Assembly: GCA_903970475.1 (NCBI GenBank) | Contig: CAJCIQ010000033.1 | Span: 1 to 35,147, forward strand | Source of the DNA: Beijerinckiaceae bacterium | Lineage (GTDB): Bacteria; Bacteroidota; Bacteroidia; Chitinophagales; Chitinophagaceae | Length of the DNA stretch: 35,147 nt | Direction of reading: 5' to 3' | In this document: positions 24,314 through 33,378 of the stretch, piece by piece | Numbering within the stretch: position 1 is the first letter of the stretch | Layout of the letters: each line of letters starts with the position of its first letter | Notes under the pieces: model-generated | Database searches by the model: none | Told to the model about the DNA's origin: nothing | What the model saw: the letters and a program-made list of their open reading frames with translations, nothing else | Program-made: the position numbers and the translations under genes

Positions 24314-27300
24314 ATGATGAGAAACATGAGAAAATTCATGCTGGCCTTGCTATGCCTGCTAGTGACCTGGTTGTCCTACGGCCAAGGCAGCGAAGCTATC
24401 CGGGGCCGCATAACGAGTACGGATGGATCTCCCATTCCAGGAGCTTCCATAAAGATTAAAGGGGGTAAAAAGGGAACCGTTACCGATGACAACGGCATAT
24501 TTATCATCAAATCGGAAGGTAATGTCACATTGATTGTATCTGCTCTTGGGTACGACACCAGGGAGGTACAACCTGATGGTCAGGGGAATATTTCCATTTC
24601 CCTCACAAGAAATTCAAAAGCGTTGGATGAAGTCGTAGTAACCGCGGTTGGGATCAAGAGAGCAAAGCGCAACCTCACCTTCAGCTCCCAGGAAGTCAGC
24701 GGGGATGATGTGGTCAGGTCCAAAGAACCCAATATCCTCAACGGTTTGACGGGCAAGGTATCCGGTGTGGAGATCACCAATTCTACCGGTACCCCCGGTG
24801 GATCAGCCCGTATTGTCATCCGCGGCGCTACATCGATGTCTGGTGACAACCAGGCATTGATCGTACTCGACGGAGTACCCATCGATAACCAGGAGACGGG
24901 AGGCACCCCTGATGGAGGTCCCGGAACCAACAGGCTCTCAGATATTGATCCCAGCATCATTGAGAATATCAACGTGCTCAAAGGGGCGGCCGCCACTGCT
25001 CTTTACGGTTCAGCCGGCGCCAGGGGCGTGGTGCTGATCACCACCAAAAAAGGCGCTTCTGGTTCCCATGGGCCCAGACTGAACTTCAGTTCTGACGAAT
25101 CCATAGACAAGGCCATTTATCCCGAACGTCAGTATAAATATGCCCAGGGCGATGGGGGTGTTTACTACGATGGGGACGTCAACAAAACCAGTAGCTCATG
25201 GGGTCCTGAAATGGATACCCTTCTGATCAATGGGAAAAAGGCGCCCTATTACGATCCCCGGAAGTTCTTTAAAACGGGGATTACCAGCAACAATACACTT
25301 TCGGTTTCCGGAGGCGGCAACAGCAATGGATACCTGTTGTCTTATTCCCATCTGGATCAGACCGGCACGGTTCCTAAAGATGAATACAAACGGGACGCCA
25401 TGTTTGCCAAATTCAATACGGATATCCTCCCTAACCTGAAGGCCACCATACAAATCAACTATACGTATGGAGAAACGTATAAGCTACCAGAGGGTTATGA
25501 ACTGACTAGCCCCATTCTAACGGCACTGACGATGCCCGTTTCCTACGATCCCCTACCTTATACGGATTCCACGGGGGCCCAAAGGTTGTACCGTTATAGC
25601 CGTAATAATCCATACTGGCTCGTTAACAATGTACTCAATACTTCTGTTGTCAACCGTTTTATCCCCATGGCAACTTTTGTATATACGCCAACTTCCTGGC
25701 TGACAGCTACGGAAAGGCTGGGTGCGGATATCTATACGGATCAGCAGGACTATCACGTTAACACCGGGGATGTGGCCTATGGTACCGGTTTCATCTACAA
25801 TGGCCGTCTGTATAACCGCCAGTACAACCACGACTTCATTCTCCAGGCGCATAAGGCGTTCGGTGATCTGCAAGCCAGCTTGCTGGTAGGAAACAACATC
25901 CTGTCGAAGTATAATTCGAACTCCTACGCAGATGGAAAATCCTTGTCTATCCCAGGCTTCTATAACATAAGCAATGCAGGTACGGTGAACTATTATGACG
26001 GGTACAGCCAAATCAGAAAGGTGGGCTTCTACTCGGAGGCTGATTTGGAATGGAAGCGGAAATGGATCCTGGCACTGTCAGCGCGTATGGACGGTAGTTC
26101 TGTGCTGGAAAAACAGTGGTATCCATATGGGTCCGCCGCCCTAGGCTACATCTTTTCAGAAGACCTGCCTATGGCCCTTAAAAATGCCATTAGTTTTGGT
26201 AAGTTGCGGGTGTCATACGCATCTGTAGGTAACGATAACGTAGGAGCATACGCCAATTCAACCACCTATAACCAGGCTTCCCTGAGTGGATACCTCAATT
26301 CCCTGACCTTCCCCTACAATGGGGTGAACGGTTTTCAGATCAGCTCCACCCTTGGGAACGCCCACCTGGTCAATGAACTCCAACAAGAGTTTGAAACAGG
26401 ACTGGAAATGAAATTCTTCAACAACCGTCTGGGTTTTGAAGCCTCCTACTTCAACCGTCACATGTCTGATCTGCTTATGACCGGTGCGCAGATCGCCTAT
26501 TCAACAGGCTATACGGGGACAACGCTGAACTCCGGTCATATGAACACCAACGGAGTAGAAGCCCTGGTAACAGTCACTCCTGTGAAAACAAAGGACTTCA
26601 GTTGGGATATTACCCTGAACTGGTCTAAGATCAACAACAAGGTTACGGAGATTGATCCCAATACCAACATGACCGAGCAAGGCTTTATCTATGCAATGGT
26701 AGGACAGCCCTATGGTGTGTTGTATGGAACACCGTTTGCCCGGGCTTCTAACGGTCAACTATTGCTGGACGGCACAACCGGCCTGCCGTATGGAGCCAGC
26801 TCCGATACGGTATTGGGTAATATAACCCCTACATGGACAGGGGGTATCATGAACACCTTCCATTATAAACAATGGGGGCTGACCATATTCATTGACATAA
26901 AGAAAGGAGGTCAGATCGAAAATACCAATGAATACTATGATTACTATTATGGCATCTCAAAGGTTACCGAAAACCGTCAGGATCGCATAGTACCAGGCAT
27001 CGACGCCGCTACCGGAAAGGCCAACACCATTTCTGTCACGGCCGAGGATTATTATAGGGCAATCAGCTCTGTGAGTGAAGCCCAGATCCAGAATGACTCT
27101 TATACCAAATTGCGTAATGTCAGCCTTTCCTACACCCTCAAGGCTGGTCTGATCAAACCCATACGGGAACTGACTTTTGTAGCAACCGGTAAAAACCTGA
27201 TCATCTGGCACGGAAACTTCACAGGCGGAGATCCGGAAGTCAATTCCTGGGGAGCCGGGGAAGGATCTATAGGAAACTACAGCTACTCCACGCCATCCAG

Positions 27301-27337
27301 CCGTTCCTTGGAGTTCACCGTGAAAGTAGGTTTCTAA
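24314..27337 (+). CDS. SusC/RagA-family TonB-linked outer-membrane protein
   Basis: This 1007-residue transporter has a signal peptide (MRKFMLALLCLLVTWLSYGQ after a short MMRN leader) and a carboxypeptidase-regulatory-like domain (about 30-105, AIRGRITSTDGSPIPGASIK). It carries the SusC signature ALDEVVVTAVGIKRAKRNL, a plug (NGLTGKVSGVEITNSTGTPG, ALIVLDGVPIDN, INVLKGAAATALYGSAGARG) and a barrel ending in FTVKVGF with the usual terminal Phe. With the SusD lipoprotein 26 nt downstream it forms a pedal-bin importer for glycans, peptides or other large ligands. No glycoside hydrolase, anti-sigma factor or hybrid two-component gene is next to it, so the ligand cannot be inferred from neighbours. 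Length and order are standard. Confidence 0.95.
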   Translation: MMRNMRKFMLALLCLLVTWLSYGQGSEAIRGRITSTDGSPIPGASIKIKGGKKGTVTDDNGIFIIKSEGNVTLIVSALGYDTREVQPDGQGNISISLTRNSKALDEVVVTAVGIKRAKRNLTFSSQEVSGDDVVRSKEPNILNGLTGKVSGVEITNSTGTPGGSARIVIRGATSMSGDNQALIVLDGVPIDNQETGGTPDGGPGTNRLSDIDPSIIENINVLKGAAATALYGSAGARGVVLITTKKGASGSHGPRLNFSSDESIDKAIYPERQYKYAQGDGGVYYDGDVNKTSSSWGPEMDTLLINGKKAPYYDPRKFFKTGITSNNTLSVSGGGNSNGYLLSYSHLDQTGTVPKDEYKRDAMFAKFNTDILPNLKATIQINYTYGETYKLPEGYELTSPILTALTMPVSYDPLPYTDSTGAQRLYRYSRNNPYWLVNNVLNTSVVNRFIPMATFVYTPTSWLTATERLGADIYTDQQDYHVNTGDVAYGTGFIYNGRLYNRQYNHDFILQAHKAFGDLQASLLVGNNILSKYNSNSYADGKSLSIPGFYNISNAGTVNYYDGYSQIRKVGFYSEADLEWKRKWILALSARMDGSSVLEKQWYPYGSAALGYIFSEDLPMALKNAISFGKLRVSYASVGNDNVGAYANSTTYNQASLSGYLNSLTFPYNGVNGFQISSTLGNAHLVNELQQEFETGLEMKFFNNRLGFEASYFNRHMSDLLMTGAQIAYSTGYTGTTLNSGHMNTNGVEALVTVTPVKTKDFSWDITLNWSKINNKVTEIDPNTNMTEQGFIYAMVGQPYGVLYGTPFARASNGQLLLDGTTGLPYGASSDTVLGNITPTWTGGIMNTFHYKQWGLTIFIDIKKGGQIENTNEYYDYYYGISKVTENRQDRIVPGIDAATGKANTISVTAEDYYRAISSVSEAQIQNDSYTKLRNVSLSYTLKAGLIKPIRELTFVATGKNLIIWHGNFTGGDPEVNSWGAGEGSIGNYSYSTPSSRSLEFTVKVGF

Positions 27338-27363
27338 TTTCAGACGCTTAAATGACAAGAACA

Positions 27364-28773
27364 ATGCGTAAAATCAAATATAGTCTGGCCTGTCTCCTGT
27401 TGCTGATGACAGCAGCCGGATGTAAGAAATACCTGGCCGTAAATACCAACCAAAGCAACCCGGAAACTGTTCCGGAAGCGGAAATACTAGCCCCTGTGGA
27501 GGCAGCCCTATCCAATGTAATCTATGCCGGAGGCTCCTCCATGTTGGTCAATGCCTGGCTCCAGAATGTATCCCAAAACCAGGAGACGCCCAATACCGAT
27601 ACCTACCAGGTATACAACAGCAGTTTCGATAGTTACTGGACTGACTTTTATGTCACAACCATGAACAATGATTATCTGCTTATCCAAAAAGCCAAGGCGG
27701 ATGGTAACCATGAATATGCCGGCATTGGTCAGGTTATCATGGCTTATACCCTTGGTAATGCGACGGACCTATGGGGAGACCTACCCTATTCCCAGGCCTT
27801 CCAGGGTGCTACCGCACTTAATCCAAAGTATGACACCCAGGATACCGTCTACATGGAGATCCAGGGCCTGCTGGATACAGCCATTTCCAATTTAACCAAT
27901 GCTTCCGCAGGCCTGGCTCCCAGTGCTGATGACTTCTTCTATGGAGGGAACGCAGCCGAATGGATAAAGGCTGCTTACTTGTTGAAGGCCAGGTATTATA
28001 TGCACCTGACCAAAGCGCCTGGCTACACCGCCAGCACACAGGCTACCTTGGCCCTGGCAGCTTTGCAGAATGCCATGACCTCCAACAGTGATGATATGGT
28101 GTTTGCCTATACTGGATCTGCTTCTGCCCAGAACCCCCTGTACCAGAATTATGGACCTATTTCCACTTCCACTTCGGTCCTCTGCCAGACCTTGGTAGAC
28201 TCTCTGGTAAACCGCAATGACCCCCGCATAAGTTACCTGGTGGCACCGGCCCCCAACACCGGTCTCGACTCAGGTCGTGAGGCTGGCTACAATGGGGTTG
28301 GACAGTTGGCAGATTTTTCCAGTCCGGGATCTTTCTATGGCAATGTTGGTTCTTCCACGTATTTGTTGAATTACACGGAAGCCCTGTTCCTGGAAGCGGA
28401 GGCTCAATATATACTCCATGGGGTGGCCGCCGCCAATCCCTATTATCGCCTGGGTATCACTTCCCATATGCTGAAAGTTGGTTTGGACACCACCTCATCG
28501 GTATGTCAGGCTTATCTTACCCTAAGGGGACAACTTCCCGCCAACAATGTCTACCAATACCTTATGACGGAAAAAGATATTGCCAACTATATGTCGATGG
28601 AAAATTGGGTGGATCTCCGGCGTACAGGCTATCCGATATTAAATGTCGTGCAGAATGCGGTGATCAGTACCATTCCGCGCCGTTTCCTTTATCCGTTGGA
28701 TGAAATTACCAGCAATCCCCAAAGTGTGCAGTCTGCACAGTTGACCGATAGGGTTTGGTGGGATACGAATTAA
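27364..28773 (+). CDS. SusD/RagB-family outer-membrane lipoprotein
   Basis: From ATG 27364 this is 469 residues. The lipoprotein signal peptide MRKIKYSLACLLLLMTAAGC (Cys20) is followed by KKYLAVNTNQSNPETVPEAE, typical of the SusD_2 branch. TPR-type helical segments follow (IGQVIMAYTLGNATDLWGDL, AAEWIKAAYLLKARYYMHLT), and the C-terminus has RRFLYPLDEITSNPQSVQ. It forms the lid over the SusC barrel and binds the ligand at the cell surface. SusD_2 proteins are often found in loci for peptides or N-glycans, but this is no proof of substrate. An in-frame ATG at 27352 is possible. The operon ends with the terminator at 28795. Confidence 0.95.
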   Translation: MRKIKYSLACLLLLMTAAGCKKYLAVNTNQSNPETVPEAEILAPVEAALSNVIYAGGSSMLVNAWLQNVSQNQETPNTDTYQVYNSSFDSYWTDFYVTTMNNDYLLIQKAKADGNHEYAGIGQVIMAYTLGNATDLWGDLPYSQAFQGATALNPKYDTQDTVYMEIQGLLDTAISNLTNASAGLAPSADDFFYGGNAAEWIKAAYLLKARYYMHLTKAPGYTASTQATLALAALQNAMTSNSDDMVFAYTGSASAQNPLYQNYGPISTSTSVLCQTLVDSLVNRNDPRISYLVAPAPNTGLDSGREAGYNGVGQLADFSSPGSFYGNVGSSTYLLNYTEALFLEAEAQYILHGVAAANPYYRLGITSHMLKVGLDTTSSVCQAYLTLRGQLPANNVYQYLMTEKDIANYMSMENWVDLRRTGYPILNVVQNAVISTIPRRFLYPLDEITSNPQSVQSAQLTDRVWWDTN

Positions 28774-28794
28774 ATGCCCCTTTAACAACCAACC

Positions 28795-28828
28795 GGGCCG
28801 TTCCTATTTTGTAGGGCGGCCCTTTTCC
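28795..28828 (+). terminator. Terminator of the SusC/SusD operon
   Basis: GGGCCG (28795-28800) pairs with CGGCCC (28817-28822), extended inside by TCCTA/TAGGG, and is followed by TTTTCCTTT. It also lies at the 3' end of the convergent glycosyltransferase gene. Confidence 0.8.
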
Positions 28829-28829
28829 T

Positions 28830-29624
28830 TTATGCCTGCGGCCCATACCCATACACTTCCCGCCAATTAAAGATCGGTGCGGGATTGAGGGGCTGGATAC
28901 CATCATCATAATGCAACCGTGCGGGATCGATGATGAGGCTTACTTCGCGAGCGGCCATATTATCGTAATGATAGTTGCTACCGTCCCTTTGGAGTCCTGC
29001 CCTATCCTTTTGGAGCCGTCTTTGCATTTGGGACAAAGAGCGCATGGGATAATGCCGGAGGTTAAAGCGCACAGGCGCCGGCTTACCCTCAATGGGGTTG
29101 TGATTGAATACCCGGATATTGGTCTTAGAAGCCCTCCAGGCACGGATCCGGGGTGAGCAGTCCCCGAACAGGGCATAATGCTTTACCCGCTCAACGGGGG
29201 ATTTGATGGACGCATCGTCTGCGTTGGTAAACCAGAAATTATAATTATTGAATTGAATCGAATCGTACCCCTGCTTATAGATTTCCTTGACCCATTTGTC
29301 GTAGGGCTTAGTGCGGTCAGGACCTTCGAGGAGTTCGTCCTGGTCAGGCCAGGAGACCCAATCATACTTGCGGATATACTTATTCATGATATGCCTGGAC
29401 ATAGCCTGATATAAGCCGTAAAAATCGACGGAACGGGGGACGAAGGAACGTTCCAGGAGATGCTGGCCGTATTGATCCAGCACCTTGGGGGTTTCATCGT
29501 CGGAACCATGGTCCCAGACGATGACGTCGTGGTTAGACCCGAGTAAATGAGTAAGGCTTTGTTCGAGTATATCTGCGTCATTATAACACAAAAGGACGCC
29601 CAGCATCTTGAACCGGAACAACAT
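28830..29624 (-). CDS. Family-2 glycosyltransferase
   Basis: This 264-residue protein starts with a GT-A-type nucleotide-binding segment (MLGVLLCYNDADILEQSLTH, IVWDHGSDDETPKVL). It has an acidic metal motif WPDQDELLEGP where DxD is expected, and then FNLRHYPMRSLSQMQRR. It resembles the Glyco_tranf_2_4 group, whose members act on surface polysaccharides, glycolipids or proteins; acceptor and sugar are unknown. No membrane helix or signal is seen. Its start (ATG 29624; ATG 29606 also possible) lies 1 nt after the stop of the phosphosugar mutase gene, so the two are one operon and translationally coupled. The mutase may supply its activated sugar pathway, which is inference. Confidence 0.85.
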   Translation of the reverse strand: MLFRFKMLGVLLCYNDADILEQSLTHLLGSNHDVIVWDHGSDDETPKVLDQYGQHLLERSFVPRSVDFYGLYQAMSRHIMNKYIRKYDWVSWPDQDELLEGPDRTKPYDKWVKEIYKQGYDSIQFNNYNFWFTNADDASIKSPVERVKHYALFGDCSPRIRAWRASKTNIRVFNHNPIEGKPAPVRFNLRHYPMRSLSQMQRRLQKDRAGLQRDGSNYHYDNMAAREVSLIIDPARLHYDDGIQPLNPAPIFNWREVYGYGPQA

Positions 29625-29625
29625 G

Positions 29626-31353
29626 CTATTTCAGTTTCATATCCTCAATGATAGCCTTGATCTTGGCATCCAGCTCCGCTCCTACTTTTTCGAAGTCGGC
29701 TTTATCGGCTAAGGGGGCATTGACGCTGAAATAGAACTTGATCTTGGGCTCCGTACCGGATGGACGGGCGGAGATCTTGGTGCCGTCTACCAATACAAAT
29801 TGAAGGACGTTGGATTTGGGTAAGGTCAAAGGCCAGATCTCTTCGCTTTCAAGGTTCTTACCTACCTGAAGCTGATAGTCCAGCAGGGTTTTTACAGGGA
29901 CACCAGCTATAGTAGTGGGGGGCTGAGAACGAAACCCTTCCATCATGGCTGCTATTTCTTCCTGTCCATGCATGCCCTTTTTAGTGAGGGAAATCAGGGA
30001 TTCTTTGTAATACCCACAGATCTTGTACAAATCTATTAGCTTATCATAGAGGGTGCGGCCATGGTTCTTTTCGTAGGCGGCCATTTCGCAAAGGATGGCC
30101 GCGGCGGAGATGGCGTCCTTATCCCTTACTTTGTCACCTATCATCAAACCATAGCTTTCTTCCCCACCAATGATATAGTGTTCCTTACCTTCTTTTTCTT
30201 TGATCAGTTCGGCAATCCATTTGAAACCGGTCAACACGTTATAACAGCTTACCCCATATTTACTTGCCAGTACGTCTATCATATCCGAAGTGACAATGGT
30301 TTTCACAACCATGTCATTGGGTGCCGCCAGGCCTTTGGTTTTGCGGGCTTCCATGATATAGTTGAAAGCCAGCACCGCGGTCTGGTTTCCATTCATGAGT
30401 ACCCATTTTCCCTTATTGTCTTTTACACCGATTCCAACCCGATCCGCATCTGGGTCTGTCCCCACCAGTATGTCCGCATTGATGGACGCTGCCAGTTTCA
30501 ATCCCAGGCTCATCGCCTCGCTTTCTTCGGGATTGGGATACACCACTGTAGGGAAGTTCCCATTAGGTTCTGCTTGTTCTGCTACGATATGGACATTGGT
30601 AAATCCATAACGCTTGAGGACTTGCGGCATCAGGGTAATCCCACTGCCGTGAATGGGCGTATATACAATGGATAAGTCGTGCTGTTTGGCAATAACATCC
30701 GGATAGACCGATAGGCTTTGTGCCATTTGGATATAAGCCTCATCGATTTCATTTCCCACCAATGTAATATTAGACTCGCCCCCACCCCATTTGACGTCGT
30801 TAATGGAGGCTATTTGATTGACTTCATTGATGACGTTCTTATCGTGGGGAGGTACCAACTGCCCACCATCAGTCCAATAAGCTTTATACCCATTGTATTC
30901 TTTAGGATTATGGGAGGCAGTACACACCACACCCCCATGGCAATGCAGGTATCGTATGGCAAAAGACAACTCCGGGGTAGGCCTGAGTTGCTCAAACAAA
31001 AAAACTTTGATGCCATTGGCCGCAAAAACATTTGCGGTGATCTCGGCAAATTTCCGGCTATTGTTCCGACTGTCATGGGCGATGGCGACCCGAACTTCCT
31101 GGCCTTTCAATTGGTCTTTAAGGTAGTTGGCGTATCCTTGGGTGGCAATCCCTACCGTGTATTGATTGATCCGGTTAGTGCCTACACCCATGATGCCCCT
31201 CAAACCACCGGTACCAAATTCCAGGGTCTGATAAAAAGCTTCTTTCAATTCCTCTGGATGGTTATCCTTCAACTCCTTTACAGCAGCTTTGGTTTCAGGA
31301 TCAAAATCTCCTTGCAACCAGGTGTTTACGCGTTGTTCTATGGTCGTGTCCAT
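29626..31353 (-). CDS. Phospho-sugar mutase (phosphoglucomutase/phosphomannomutase family)
   Basis: This alpha-D-phosphohexomutase interconverts hexose 1- and 6-phosphates. Four family signatures are seen: TASHNPKEYNGYKAYW with the phosphorylated Ser at about 147, metal loop GTDPDADRVGIG, sugar-binding GGEESYGLM, and phosphate-binding RPSGTEPKIKFYFS near the C-terminus. At about 575 residues it is the long form common in Bacteroidota and Firmicutes (PgcA-like), which is usually phosphoglucomutase or phosphopentomutase-like; the exact sugar cannot be settled. I prefer MDTTIEQRV at 31353; an ATG two codons upstream (31359) is equally possible. It is followed by the glycosyltransferase gene at 1 nt, and the phosphoribosyltransferase gene is upstream on the same strand. 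Confidence 0.93.
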   Translation of the reverse strand: MDTTIEQRVNTWLQGDFDPETKAAVKELKDNHPEELKEAFYQTLEFGTGGLRGIMGVGTNRINQYTVGIATQGYANYLKDQLKGQEVRVAIAHDSRNNSRKFAEITANVFAANGIKVFLFEQLRPTPELSFAIRYLHCHGGVVCTASHNPKEYNGYKAYWTDGGQLVPPHDKNVINEVNQIASINDVKWGGGESNITLVGNEIDEAYIQMAQSLSVYPDVIAKQHDLSIVYTPIHGSGITLMPQVLKRYGFTNVHIVAEQAEPNGNFPTVVYPNPEESEAMSLGLKLAASINADILVGTDPDADRVGIGVKDNKGKWVLMNGNQTAVLAFNYIMEARKTKGLAAPNDMVVKTIVTSDMIDVLASKYGVSCYNVLTGFKWIAELIKEKEGKEHYIIGGEESYGLMIGDKVRDKDAISAAAILCEMAAYEKNHGRTLYDKLIDLYKICGYYKESLISLTKKGMHGQEEIAAMMEGFRSQPPTTIAGVPVKTLLDYQLQVGKNLESEEIWPLTLPKSNVLQFVLVDGTKISARPSGTEPKIKFYFSVNAPLADKADFEKVGAELDAKIKAIIEDMKLK

Positions 31354-31415
31354 ATACAAGTTTAATTCAAATCATCGACAAAATCAGCGGCCCCATTTAT
31401 TTAAGGGGATTGGTT

Positions 31416-31913
31416 CTATTCCAGCCAGGCTCCGGAAACCATTCCATTTTCGACAGAGACAAATATGTGTTCCTGTAGCGTGGTGGATAATGAAAGGCCT
31501 ATGTAATCTGGCTGTACGGGGAAGGCTTTGTGCGCCCTGTCTACCAGTACGAGTATTTGCACACCTTCAGGATGCCTGTCCAGAAAGGGTTTCAATGCAT
31601 ACAGGAGGGTCTTGCCGCTATTGGCTACGTCGTCAACCAAAATGATGGTTTGTCCATCAACCGGAATGGGCTTGCTGATCTTTATTTCGGAGGGATGGCG
31701 CTTATCCAGCTCAATTTCTATCAGGTCGGCAGGATGAAGGCCGATGTTCTTCAACATATCATAGAGGAGCCTGGCGATCTGCATTCCATTTTCATGAATC
31801 CCTGCCAGTACCAGCGACTTAACCCCGGTGTTGCGTTCTGCTATCTCATAGGCCATCCTTTGAAGCTTGCGTTGGGCTACTTCAGCCGAGAGGATGTAAT
31901 TTTTTTCACTCAT
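31416..31913 (-). CDS. Phosphoribosyltransferase-family protein (PyrR-like)
   Basis: This 165-residue type-I phosphoribosyltransferase has the PRPP-binding loop IILVDDVANSGKTLLYAL (about 90-107), a hood region with IELDKRHPSEIKI and the C-terminal GMVSGAWLE. Its size and layout resemble PyrR and xanthine/hypoxanthine phosphoribosyltransferases. PyrR regulates pyrimidine genes and has weak uracil phosphoribosyltransferase activity. I see no pyrimidine genes or attenuator nearby, so regulation is not supported and a salvage enzyme is as likely. It starts MSEKNYILSAEVAQRKLQRM. It lies upstream of the mutase gene with a 56-62-nt gap, and is divergent from the Fe-S protein gene across 64 bp. Confidence 0.88.
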   Translation of the reverse strand: MSEKNYILSAEVAQRKLQRMAYEIAERNTGVKSLVLAGIHENGMQIARLLYDMLKNIGLHPADLIEIELDKRHPSEIKISKPIPVDGQTIILVDDVANSGKTLLYALKPFLDRHPEGVQILVLVDRAHKAFPVQPDYIGLSLSTTLQEHIFVSVENGMVSGAWLE

Positions 31914-31938
31914 GGTGTACCTATTTTCAGGCCCGAAT

Positions 31939-31969
31939 TTAAAGTAAACAGGTTAATTTAGCGCACAAA
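31939..31969 (-). promoter_or_regulatory. Divergent promoter region
   Basis: For the phosphoribosyltransferase gene (minus), TTTG at 31966-31969 is 19 nt from a weak -7 TACTTTAA at 31939-31946. For the Fe-S gene (plus), TAATTTAG at 31954-31961 is one mismatch from TAnnTTTG. The two would overlap back to back. Confidence 0.35.
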
Positions 31970-31977
31970 CTAAGGTT

Positions 31978-33294
31978 ATGCACGTTTTGCAGGAGGTCCT
32001 TTTCATCATCGTGCTGCTGGTTGCTGTGGGATTGTTTGCCAGGAAAATCAGGGAGATTAGCCGCAATATCAGGCTGGGTAAGGATGAGCCCCTAAAGGGA
32101 GATAAGGCCAGGCGCTGGAAAAATCTATTCTTCTATGCACTGGGGCAGAAAAAGCTTTTCCGTTATCCTGTGGTGGGGATCCTGCACTTTTTCATTTATG
32201 TAGGCTTCATCATCATTAACCTGGAAATCCTGGAAATTGTACTAGACGGGATTTTAGGCACCCACCGTTTATTCGCCCCCCTGTTGGGCGGCCTCTATCC
32301 TATCCTCATTAATGCTTTTGAGGTATTGGCAGTGCTGGTACTGGTTTCCTGTGTCATTTTCCTTATCCGGCGCAATGTTCTCCGTGTAAAAAGGCTCAAT
32401 ACTTCAGACCTGAAGGGTTGGCCCAGAGAGGATGCCAATATCATCCTGGTAACAGAGATTGTGCTGATGACCTTGTTCCTGACCTTGAATGCCTGTGATA
32501 CGCTGTTGCAACAAAGGGGTTATGGACATTATGCGACCTATTTAACCGGTAACTTCTGGATCTCTTCCCATATCCAGTCATTGCTGGGAGGTCTTTCTTC
32601 CCCTATCCTTGAAGGGTTGGAAAGGGGCTGTTGGTGGTTACATATTATAGGCGTACTGGCCTTCCTCAACTATCTGCCCTATTCTAAGCACTTTCATATT
32701 ATCCTGGGATTCCCCAATACGTTTTACGCCCCCCTGGATCCGCCAGGAGAGATGGAGAACATGCCGGCTGTCCAGCAGGAAGTGAAATATGTTTTTCAAC
32801 CGGAATTAGCGCCTGCCGGAGCCACACCTCCCTCCCGTTTTGGCGCCAAAGACATCTTCGACCTGAGCCGTCACCAGCTACTGATGGCCTATTCCTGTAC
32901 GGAATGTGGTCGTTGTTCTGCTGCCTGTCCTGCCAATCAAACCGGAAAGAAACTCTCTCCCCGTAAGATCATGATGGATACCCGGGACCGAATGGAAGAA
33001 GTCGGGGCCATTATTAAGGCCAAAGGTTCTTTTGAAGATGATGGCCGCACATTGCTGCATAATTATATTACCCCTGAAGAACTCCGGGCCTGTACTACCT
33101 GTAATGCTTGCGTGCAGGAATGCCCGGTGAGCATTAGCCCCCTTTCCATTATCCTGGAATTGCGCCGGGCTTTGGTGATGGAAGAAAGCAATGCGCCGGC
33201 CGAGTGGAATGCTATGTTTTCAAATATTGAGAACAACTTCGCGCCTTGGAAGTTCTCGCCCGAGGATCGCGGGCGTTGGGCGGAAGGTGTTTAG
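31978..33294 (+). CDS. Membrane-bound Fe-S oxidoreductase subunit (HdrC/NarI-like fusion)
   Basis: This 438-residue protein has about five membrane helices (near 4-20, 65-88, 106-130, 154-172, 218-240). Histidines near the membrane parts (His70, His222, His238, His240) may bind heme b. A soluble domain carries two 4Fe-4S sites: CTECGRCSAACP (Cys307, 310, 313, 317) and CTTCNACVQECP (Cys372, 375, 378, 382). It resembles the fusion of a nitrate-reductase-gamma-like membrane part with a HdrC/GlpC-like ferredoxin domain, which moves electrons between quinone and a partner subunit. Such genes are usually next to a CCG-domain (HdrB-like) gene; none is in this window. It is a single gene here. The island boundary begins about 85 nt downstream. 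Confidence 0.9.
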   Translation: MHVLQEVLFIIVLLVAVGLFARKIREISRNIRLGKDEPLKGDKARRWKNLFFYALGQKKLFRYPVVGILHFFIYVGFIIINLEILEIVLDGILGTHRLFAPLLGGLYPILINAFEVLAVLVLVSCVIFLIRRNVLRVKRLNTSDLKGWPREDANIILVTEIVLMTLFLTLNACDTLLQQRGYGHYATYLTGNFWISSHIQSLLGGLSSPILEGLERGCWWLHIIGVLAFLNYLPYSKHFHIILGFPNTFYAPLDPPGEMENMPAVQQEVKYVFQPELAPAGATPPSRFGAKDIFDLSRHQLLMAYSCTECGRCSAACPANQTGKKLSPRKIMMDTRDRMEEVGAIIKAKGSFEDDGRTLLHNYITPEELRACTTCNACVQECPVSISPLSIILELRRALVMEESNAPAEWNAMFSNIENNFAPWKFSPEDRGRWAEGV

Positions 33295-33325
33295 CACTCA
33301 GGTGAGCAGGCCATCAGCCGCTTGG

Positions 33326-33368
33326 AAAAAAAATAGGTAAAACATAGTTCAGCACTACATTTTACCTA
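33326..33368 (-). terminator. Terminator of the displaced tRNA-Gly
   Basis: On the minus strand, 10 nt after the tRNA-Gly 3' end, TAGGTAAAA (33334-33342) pairs with TTTTACCTA (33360-33368) and is followed by a TTTTTTTT run (33326-33333). It probably once ended transcription of the intact tRNA-Gly. It may also stop the Fe-S gene transcript from the other side, less efficiently. Confidence 0.75.
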
Positions 33369-33378
33369 ACATTTTCAG

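Noticed and set aside
30061..30675. 204-codon plus-strand frame inside the phosphosugar mutase gene
   Set aside because: The mutase signatures on the other strand are unmistakable, so this is a shadow.
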